DNA of 49,591 nt from Nocardioidaceae bacterium (GTDB lineage: Bacteria; Actinomycetota; Actinomycetes; Propionibacteriales; Nocardioidaceae), in the NCBI GenBank assembly GCA_009780515.1, contig WQZX01000016.1, forward strand, positions 1-49,591, given 5' to 3'. The notes below the pieces were generated by a model that saw only the letters and a list, made by a program, of their open reading frames with translations, made no database searches and was not told where the DNA came from. The position numbers and the translations under genes were made by a program. Shown here in pieces: positions 44,216 through 49,591 of the stretch. Position 1 is the first letter of the stretch; each line of letters begins with the position of its first letter.

Positions 44216-44656
44216 ATGACTCTCAAGCTTCACCACCTCCGTCCGGCGGAGGGCGCGAAGAAGGCCAAGACCCGTGTGGGTCGCGGTGAGGGCTCGAAGG
44301 GCAAGACCGCGGGCCGCGGTACCAAGGGCACCAAGGCTCGCTACCAGGTTCCGGTGGCGTTCGAGGGTGGCCAGATGCCGCTGCACATGCGCCTGCCGAA
44401 GCTCAAGGGCTTCAAGAACCCCTTCAAGGTGACCTACCAGGTCGTCAACCTCGACAAGATCAGCACGCTGTTCCCCGACGGTGGCGACGTCACCCCGGAG
44501 ACGCTCGTGGCGCGCGGCGCCGTCCGCAAGGGCGAGCCGGTCAAGGTCCTCGGTCAGGGCGACCTGACGGTCAAGGTCACGGTGAGCGCGAACGCGTTCT
44601 CGACCTCGGCCAAGGAGAAGATCGAAGGCGCCGGCGGGACCGTCACGGTCCTCTGA
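44216..44656 (+). CDS. rplO: 50S ribosomal protein L15
   Basis: A 146-aa late-assembly protein. The basic N-terminus [31 protein letters not shown] and [16 protein letters not shown] are typical. ATG 44216 is used; a GTG at 44210 is possible. It ends the ribosomal block; a hairpin and a possible promoter separate it from secY. Confidence 0.98.
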   Translation: MTLKLHHLRPAEGAKKAKTRVGRGEGSKGKTAGRGTKGTKARYQVPVAFEGGQMPLHMRLPKLKGFKNPFKVTYQVVNLDKISTLFPDGGDVTPETLVARGAVRKGEPVKVLGQGDLTVKVTVSANAFSTSAKEKIEGAGGTVTVL

Positions 44657-44670
44657 CGCACAGCATGAGT

Positions 44671-44709
44671 GAAGGGCGCGGCAGTCTGACGAAGGCGGCC
44701 GCGCCCTTC
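44671..44709 (+). terminator. hairpin between rplO and secY
   Basis: GAAGGGCGCGGC (44671-44682) and GCCGCGCCCTTC (44698-44709) form a 12-bp perfect stem with a 15-base loop, starting 14 bp after the rplO stop. TAGGCT at 44723-44728 is a possible -10 for a separate secY promoter. Partial termination between the ribosomal block and secY is likely. Confidence 0.7.
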
Positions 44710-44774
44710 GCACGCCCCCTGTTAGGCTTCCGTGCGACCGTCTGCCGACTGGTCACATCGATGAGAGGACCCGT

Positions 44775-46082
44775 GTGCTCACCGCGTTCCTGAACGCCTT
44801 CCGGACTCCGGATCTGCGGCGCAAGCTTCTGTTCGTCCTGGGAATCATCGTCATCTTCCGGGCGGGGTCGCAGATCCCCGCGCCGGGCGTCGACGTCGGA
44901 CACGTCCAGTTCTGCCTGAACCAGGCCCAGAGCGGTTCGAACGCCAGCCTCTACAGCCTGGTGAACCTCTTCTCGGGCGGTGCGCTGCTCCAGCTGACGA
45001 TCTTCGCGCTGGGGATCATGCCCTACATCACCGCGAGCATCATCCTGCAGCTGCTCGTCGTCGTGATCCCGCGCCTCGAGGCCCTCAAGAAGGAGGGCCA
45101 GGCCGGGCAGACGAAGATCACGCAGTACACCCGCTACCTCACGCTGGGACTGGCGCTGCTCCAGGCGACCGGCATCGTCGCGCTGGCGCGCTCGGGCAAC
45201 CTGCTCAGCGGCTGCAGCGAGGACCTGCTGCACAACAACAACTCGACCAAGACCTTCTTGATCCTGGTGGTCACGATGACGGCCGGTACGGCGGTCATCA
45301 TGTGGCTGGGCGAGCTGATCACCGAGCGCGGCATCGGCAACGGCATGTCGATCCTGATCTTCACCCAGGTCGTGGCGACCTTCCCGGCCTCTCTCTGGCA
45401 GGTCCAGAAGACGCGCGGCTGGTGGACGTTCGGCGTGGTCATCCTGATCGGTCTGCTGGTCGTCGCGGCGGTCATCTTCATCGAGCAGGCGCAGCGCCGC
45501 ATCCCGGTGCAGTACGCCCGCCGGATGGTCGGCCGCAAGATGTTCGGCGGCTCGTCGACGTACATCCCGCTGAAGGTCAACCAGGCCGGCGTCATCCCCG
45601 TCATCTTCGCGTCGTCGCTGCTCTACCTGCCGGCGATGATCGTGCAGTTCCAGCAGAACTCGAACTCGGCCTGGATCGTCTGGCTGAGCAAGCACTTCGT
45701 GGACCAGTCCAACCCGCTGCACATGGCGGTCTACTTCCTGCTGATCATCTTCTTCACGTACTTCTACGTCTCGATCACCTTCAACCCTGAAGAGGTCTCG
45801 GACAACATGAAGAAGTACGGCGGCTTCATCCCCGGGATCCGGGCGGGCAAGCCGACCCAGGACTACCTGTCCTACGTCCTGTCCCGCATCACGCTGCCCG
45901 GTGCTCTCTACCTGGGACTCATCTCGCTCATCCCGGTGATCGCGTTCGTGCTCATCAATGCGAACTCGAACTTCCCCTTCGGCGGTACCTCCATCCTGAT
46001 CATGGTGGGTGTCGCGCTGGACACGGTGAAGCAGATCGAGAGCCAACTCCAGCAGCGCAACTACGAAGGATTCCTGCGATGA
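44775..46082 (+). CDS. secY: preprotein translocase subunit SecY
   Basis: A 435-aa, ten-helix channel of the Sec translocon. The first helix region is LLFVLGIIVIFRAGSQIPAPGVD, and the second cytoplasmic loop and pore regions include GIMPYITASIILQLLVV, TERGIGNGMSILIF, and VNQAGVIPVIFASSLL. The GTG start at 44775 follows GAGAGG. Its stop overlaps the adk start. The substrate is unfolded secretory and membrane proteins, with SecE/G and SecA encoded elsewhere. Confidence 0.98.
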   Translation: MLTAFLNAFRTPDLRRKLLFVLGIIVIFRAGSQIPAPGVDVGHVQFCLNQAQSGSNASLYSLVNLFSGGALLQLTIFALGIMPYITASIILQLLVVVIPRLEALKKEGQAGQTKITQYTRYLTLGLALLQATGIVALARSGNLLSGCSEDLLHNNNSTKTFLILVVTMTAGTAVIMWLGELITERGIGNGMSILIFTQVVATFPASLWQVQKTRGWWTFGVVILIGLLVVAAVIFIEQAQRRIPVQYARRMVGRKMFGGSSTYIPLKVNQAGVIPVIFASSLLYLPAMIVQFQQNSNSAWIVWLSKHFVDQSNPLHMAVYFLLIIFFTYFYVSITFNPEEVSDNMKKYGGFIPGIRAGKPTQDYLSYVLSRITLPGALYLGLISLIPVIAFVLINANSNFPFGGTSILIMVGVALDTVKQIESQLQQRNYEGFLR

Positions 46083-46654
46083 GGCTCCTCCTCATGGGCC
46101 CTCCGGGTGCCGGCAAGGGCACTCAGGCCAAGTTCGTCGCCGAGCACTTCGGCGTCCCCGCCATCTCCACCGGCGACATCTTCCGCGCCAACGTCTCCGA
46201 GGGCACCCCCCTCGGCATCCAGGCCAAGGCCTACATGGACAAGGGCGAGTACGTCCCCGACGAGGTCACCAACCTCATGGTGCGCAACCGGATCGACGAG
46301 CCCGACGCGGCTCCCGGCTTCCTGCTCGACGGCTACCCGCGCACGCTCGCGCAGGTGGAGGAGCTCGACGGGATGATCAAGCACACCGGCCACCAGCTCG
46401 ACGCCGTCGTCGTCATCACGGCCGACCCCGAGGAGCTGGTCGCGCGGCTGCTGCAGCGCGCGCAGGTCGAGGGTCGCGCGGACGACACCGAGGACGTCAT
46501 CCGTCGTCGCCAGGAGCTGTACGCCGCCGAGACCGAGCCGCTCATCGCGGTCTACAAGGAGCGCGGCCTGGTCCACGAGGTCGACGGCATGGGCGAGGTC
46601 GAGGACGTCACGAAGCGCATCTTCGACGCGCTCGACGTCGTCCCGCAGAGCTGA
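46079..46654 (+). CDS. adk: adenylate kinase (short-lid form)
   Basis: A 191-aa enzyme interconverting ATP, AMP and ADP. The P-loop is GPPGAGKGTQAKF (residues 7-19), the AMP site STGDIFRAN, and the LID start LLDGYPRT followed by a short lid without zinc Cys, as in other actinobacterial forms. ATG overlaps the secY stop (ATGA), so it is translationally coupled. Confidence 0.97.
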   Translation: MRLLLMGPPGAGKGTQAKFVAEHFGVPAISTGDIFRANVSEGTPLGIQAKAYMDKGEYVPDEVTNLMVRNRIDEPDAAPGFLLDGYPRTLAQVEELDGMIKHTGHQLDAVVVITADPEELVARLLQRAQVEGRADDTEDVIRRRQELYAAETEPLIAVYKERGLVHEVDGMGEVEDVTKRIFDALDVVPQS

Positions 46655-46659
46655 CGGGC

Positions 46660-47496
46660 TTGTTCGGCTCGCACCGGGTCCAGATCAAGACCCCCGAGCA
46701 GGTACGCCGGATGCGGCGTGCCGGCCTGGTGGTCGGCCGCACCCTCGAGCTGCTGCGCACGGCGGTCCGGCCCGGCGTGACCACCGGCGCGCTGAACGCC
46801 CTCGCCGAGGAGCACATCCGCGGCTGTGGCGCCGTGCCGTCGTTCCTGGGCTACAGCGATCCGCCGTACCCGGCCTCGATCTGCACCTCGGTCAACGACG
46901 AGGTCGTCCACGGCATCCCGGGAGACCGGGTGCTGGCGGAGGGCGACCTCGTCTCCATCGACTGCGGCGCGATCCTCGACGGGTGGCACGGCGACGCCGC
47001 GATCACCGTCCCGGTCGGCGATCCGGCCTCTCTCGACGCACGCGCGGCCGAGCTGCTGCGGGTCACCGAGGAGGCGCTGTGGCGCGGTCTCGCTGCCGCG
47101 CGCCTCGGCGGCCGTGTCACCGACATCTCCTCGGCGGTCGAGCGCTTCGTGCACGGCGAGGGCACGTTCGGCATCGTCGAGGACTACACCGGTCACGGCA
47201 TCGGCACCGAGATGCACATGGAGCCGGACGTGCCCAACTACGGCCGTCCTGGCCGCGGGCCTCGCCTGAAGCAGGGCGTCGCGCTGGCGGTCGAGCCGAT
47301 GGTCACCCTCGGAGCGATCGACACCGACCTCGCCGAGGACGACTGGACCGTGCTCACCCGCGACGGCTCGTGGGCGGCGCACTTCGAGCACACCTTCGCG
47401 CTGACCGACCGGGGCGTGTGGGTCCTCACCGCGCTCGACGGCGGGCGTGAGCGGCTGGCCTCCCTCGGCGTCCCCTTCGGCGGCGAGGCAGACTGA
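46660..47496 (+). CDS. map: methionine aminopeptidase, type I
   Basis: A 278-aa enzyme removing the N-terminal methionine from nascent proteins. The five metal ligands are visible in order: SIDCGAILDGWHGD (two Asp), TGHGIGTEMH (His), AVEPMVTLG (Glu) and FEHTFAL (Glu). The family-typical GVTTGALNALAEEHI precedes them. The start is a TTG at 46660 (MFGSHRVQIKTPEQ), 5 bp from the adk stop; no better ATG/GTG is nearby, so the exact start is slightly uncertain. Confidence 0.95.
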   Translation: MFGSHRVQIKTPEQVRRMRRAGLVVGRTLELLRTAVRPGVTTGALNALAEEHIRGCGAVPSFLGYSDPPYPASICTSVNDEVVHGIPGDRVLAEGDLVSIDCGAILDGWHGDAAITVPVGDPASLDARAAELLRVTEEALWRGLAAARLGGRVTDISSAVERFVHGEGTFGIVEDYTGHGIGTEMHMEPDVPNYGRPGRGPRLKQGVALAVEPMVTLGAIDTDLAEDDWTVLTRDGSWAAHFEHTFALTDRGVWVLTALDGGRERLASLGVPFGGEAD

Positions 47497-47500
47497 ACGC

Positions 47501-48640
47501 ATGGGCGTGGAGGTCATCACCGCGGCGGAGCTGCCGGAGCGGCCGCTGCTGTTCGCCTCCGGCGCCGACGCCTACATGCCCGACCGGGTCGTGCGCACGA
47601 TGCCGTCGTCCGACGGCTCGGACCCGACGTGGGCCGACGAGGTCCTCGCCGCGCTCGCGCCGGGCCAGCGTGCGCTCGGCGCCCTGTCCTTCGCCGCCGG
47701 AGCCCCGGGGATCTTCCACCTGGTCCAGGGCGGTGAGCGCTCCCTCGTCGGGCCGGCGGTGCCACCCCGGCCGCGCGAGTACGACGTGCACGAGTTCCCC
47801 ACCGCCGAGCGGTACGCCGAGATGGTGGCCGCCGCGCTCGAGGAGATCTCGTCCGGTGTGCTGCACAAGGTCGTGCTGGGCCGCTGCCTGGACGTCGTGA
47901 GCCGGCCGCCGCTGGTCGTGGCCGAGGTGATCGACCGCCTCCTCGCTACGCGGCCGGGCCGCTACGTCTTCTCGGTGCCGCTCCAGGCGTGCGAGGAGCC
48001 CGGCCCGGTGCTCTTCGGCGCCAGCCCCGAGCTGCTGGTGCGGCGCGAGGGCGCCCAGATCAGCTGTACGCCGCTCGCCGGGTCGGCCCCGCGCTCGGAC
48101 GACCCCGATGAGGACCGCCGTCGGGCGGAGGGCCTGCTCGCGTCCGCGAAGGACCTCGCCGAGCACGCCTTCGTCGTCGACGCGATCGTGCACGCCCTGA
48201 AGTCCGTCTGCGTGGAGGTCGAGGCGCCCGCGACGCCCGAGCTGCTCGCGACCGACACCGTCTGGCACCTCGCCTCCCCGGTGCGGGCGCGCCTGGCCGC
48301 GGGCCTCGAGGGTCCGAGCGCCCTGCACCTGGCCCAGCTGCTGCACCCGACGCCGGCGGTGGGCGGCGTACCGACCGATGCGGCGAGCGCGACCATCGCC
48401 GCGCTCGAGGGCGACCTTCGTGACTACTTCGCCGGCTGTGTCGGCTGGGTCGACGGCAGCGGTGACGGCGAGTTCGCCGTCACCATCCGCTCCGCGGTGA
48501 TCGACGGCGACCGGCTCCGGCTCTTCGCAGGCGCGGGCATCGTCGCCGGCTCCGACCCCGCCCTCGAGGTGATCGAGACCGGCGCGAAGCTCGCCACCAT
48601 GGGTCGTGTCACCGGACTCTCGGCGGAGCTCGGCTCCTGA
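47501..48640 (+). CDS. isochorismate synthase
   Basis: A 379-aa chorismate-utilising enzyme when started at ATG 47501 (MGVEVITAAELPE). The core motifs of the MenF/EntC/DhbC family are present: SGVLHKVVLGR, PVLFGASPELLVRREG, CTPLAGSAPRSDDP, LLHPTPAVGGVPTDAA, and GCVGWVDGSGDGEFAVTIRSA. It makes isochorismate for menaquinone or for a siderophore; lacking other men or siderophore genes here, menaquinone is the simpler guess. It follows map by four bases, at the point where the infA/alpha operon would normally follow in other genomes. Confidence 0.9.
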   Translation: MGVEVITAAELPERPLLFASGADAYMPDRVVRTMPSSDGSDPTWADEVLAALAPGQRALGALSFAAGAPGIFHLVQGGERSLVGPAVPPRPREYDVHEFPTAERYAEMVAAALEEISSGVLHKVVLGRCLDVVSRPPLVVAEVIDRLLATRPGRYVFSVPLQACEEPGPVLFGASPELLVRREGAQISCTPLAGSAPRSDDPDEDRRRAEGLLASAKDLAEHAFVVDAIVHALKSVCVEVEAPATPELLATDTVWHLASPVRARLAAGLEGPSALHLAQLLHPTPAVGGVPTDAASATIAALEGDLRDYFAGCVGWVDGSGDGEFAVTIRSAVIDGDRLRLFAGAGIVAGSDPALEVIETGAKLATMGRVTGLSAELGS

Positions 48641-48663
48641 CCTCCACTCCGTAGACTGGGCGC

Positions 48664-48772
48664 GACGAGGGGAGTACTCCTTCGCCGCGGGCTCGTCACC
48701 ACGATCCGGTCCGCCGGATCCGGTCCCGCGGGTCGTCGCCCGATCGGGCGGTGGCGGAAGAGACCTCGAGCG
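48664..48772 (+). promoter_or_regulatory. yybP-ykoY-type manganese riboswitch upstream of the TerC-family gene
   Basis: Landmarks are CGAGGGGAGTACTCC near the 5' side, CGTCACC in the middle, and GGTGGCGGAAGAGACCTCG at 48750-48768; CGAGG (48666-48670) pairs with CCTCG (48764-48768) as P1. This matches the yybP-ykoY pattern seen ahead of TerC-family genes. TAGACT at 48652-48657 is a suitable -10. The interior (48705-48735) forms a further G/C stem. Confidence 0.75.
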
Positions 48773-48799
48773 ACCCACCGACCGCTCAAGGAGCCTCGC

Positions 48800-49591
48800 A
48801 TGCAGATCACCGCCATCGGATGGGCCCTGACGCTCGGCATCGCCGTCGTGGTGCTGGCCGTCGACCTCGTCGCCACCGCGCGCAGCCCCCGCGAGCCGAC
48901 GATGCGCGAGAGCGCGGTCACCCTGGCGGCGTACGTCGGAGCGGCGATCGCCTTCGGCACCTGGGTGCTCCTGGCCCACGGCCACGACCACGGCACCCAG
49001 TTCTTCGCCGGCTGGCTGACCGAGTACAGCCTGTCGGTCGACAACCTCTTCGTCTTCGTGCTGCTGATGTCGGCGCTGGGGGTGCCCAGGCGCCACCAGC
49101 AGTCGGCGCTGCTGATCGGCATCGTGCTGGCCCTGGTGCTTCGCGGCGTCTTCATCGCGGTCGGCTACGCGATGGTCGAGAGCTTCTCGGCGATCTTCTA
49201 CGTCTTCGGCGCGTTCCTGGTCTACACCGCCGTCAGGCTGCTGCGGTCCGACGACGAGCGGGAGCATCCCGAGGACAGCGCGGTCGTGCGCCTCGCGAGG
49301 CGCCGGCTCAACGTCGGCGAGGAGTTCCGCGGCCTGCGGCCCTGGTACCGCACGTCGACCGGCCGCGTGGTCTCGCCGATGGTGCTGGTCGTCGTGGCCC
49401 TCGGCGTCACCGACCTGCTCTTCGCGCTCGACTCGATCCCGGCGATCTTCGGCATCACCCAGGAGCCCTACCTGGTCCTCACGGCCAACGTCTTCGCGCT
49501 GATGGGCCTGCGCCAGCTCTACTTCCTGCTCGGCGGCCTCCTGCAGCGCCTGGTCTACCTGCCGATCGGCCTGGCGTTCGTCCTGGCGTTC
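48800..49591 (+). CDS. TerC-family integral membrane protein (partial, window ends inside)
   Basis: An open frame of 264 codons without a stop, running off the window. ATG 48800 follows AAGGAG at 48788-48793. At least six hydrophobic helices occur, with family features LTEYSLSVDNLFVFVLLMSAL (conserved acidic residues in a helix) and GVTDLLFALDSIPAIFGIT. TerC/Alx-type proteins export manganese or help load metal into secreted enzymes. The yybP-ykoY riboswitch upstream supports a manganese-linked role. The C-terminal end cannot be seen. Confidence 0.88.
   Translation, partial: MQITAIGWALTLGIAVVVLAVDLVATARSPREPTMRESAVTLAAYVGAAIAFGTWVLLAHGHDHGTQFFAGWLTEYSLSVDNLFVFVLLMSALGVPRRHQQSALLIGIVLALVLRGVFIAVGYAMVESFSAIFYVFGAFLVYTAVRLLRSDDEREHPEDSAVVRLARRRLNVGEEFRGLRPWYRTSTGRVVSPMVLVVVALGVTDLLFALDSIPAIFGITQEPYLVLTANVFALMGLRQLYFLLGGLLQRLVYLPIGLAFVLAF

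Overview
This is a high-GC actinobacterial chromosome segment, most likely from Nocardioides or a close relative in the Nocardioidaceae. The evidence is strong G/C bias at third codon positions, frequent GTG starts, a DUF3263/LytR_C gene pair, a lone groEL under CIRCE control, an HspR-like regulator, an S14 of the zinc-binding type, and the layout of the S10-spc ribosomal cluster. The genus is an inference.

Layout. 1-3.7 kb: tRNA-Thr(UGU), a small unknown protein, and a GMC oxidoreductase/succinic-semialdehyde dehydrogenase pair behind a KstR-like operator. 3.7-6.5 kb: a DUF559/AbiEi-type gene bracketed by two copies of a long hairpin, then hsp20 divergent from an HspR-like MerR regulator, then ung. 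6.5-17.5 kb: a PhaC-like hydrolase, otsA, a Gfo/Idh oxidoreductase, the DUF3263-LytR_C pair, otsB, thrC behind a SAM-I riboswitch, an acyl-CoA synthetase and an OsmC protein sharing a palindromic operator, and an SGNH hydrolase. 17.5-20.3 kb: groEL with two CIRCE-like elements, and a TauE/SafE permease.

20.4-29.5 kb is one metabolic island for a molybdenum hydroxylase of the form II CO-dehydrogenase-like type. It holds a MoxR ATPase, a CoxE-like VWA protein, an XdhC/CoxI-like maturation factor, a GAF-plus-SARP-like regulator, the S-L-M subunits, and a CoxG-like membrane-anchored protein. It meets a second, convergent MoxR-DUF58-VWA-VWA-TPR (Bat-like) operon at 29.5 kb, with a 6 bp gap between stop codons. 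34.7-47.5 kb is the S10-spc ribosomal cluster (rpsJ to rplO), then secY, adk and map. After map the usual infA/alpha-operon genes do not appear. Instead there is an isochorismate synthase and a TerC-family membrane protein (cut by the window end) behind a yybP-ykoY-type manganese riboswitch.

The most unusual signal is a set of long, perfect or near-perfect palindromes of several unrelated sequence families, placed at gene ends and between genes. One of them lies inside the xdhC-like gene as an element of exactly 57 bp (19 codons) that keeps the frame open. Another locus, between thrC and fadD, is built from three copies of a 40 bp unit, the third inverted. No CRISPR array, insertion sequence with transposase, or phage gene was seen.
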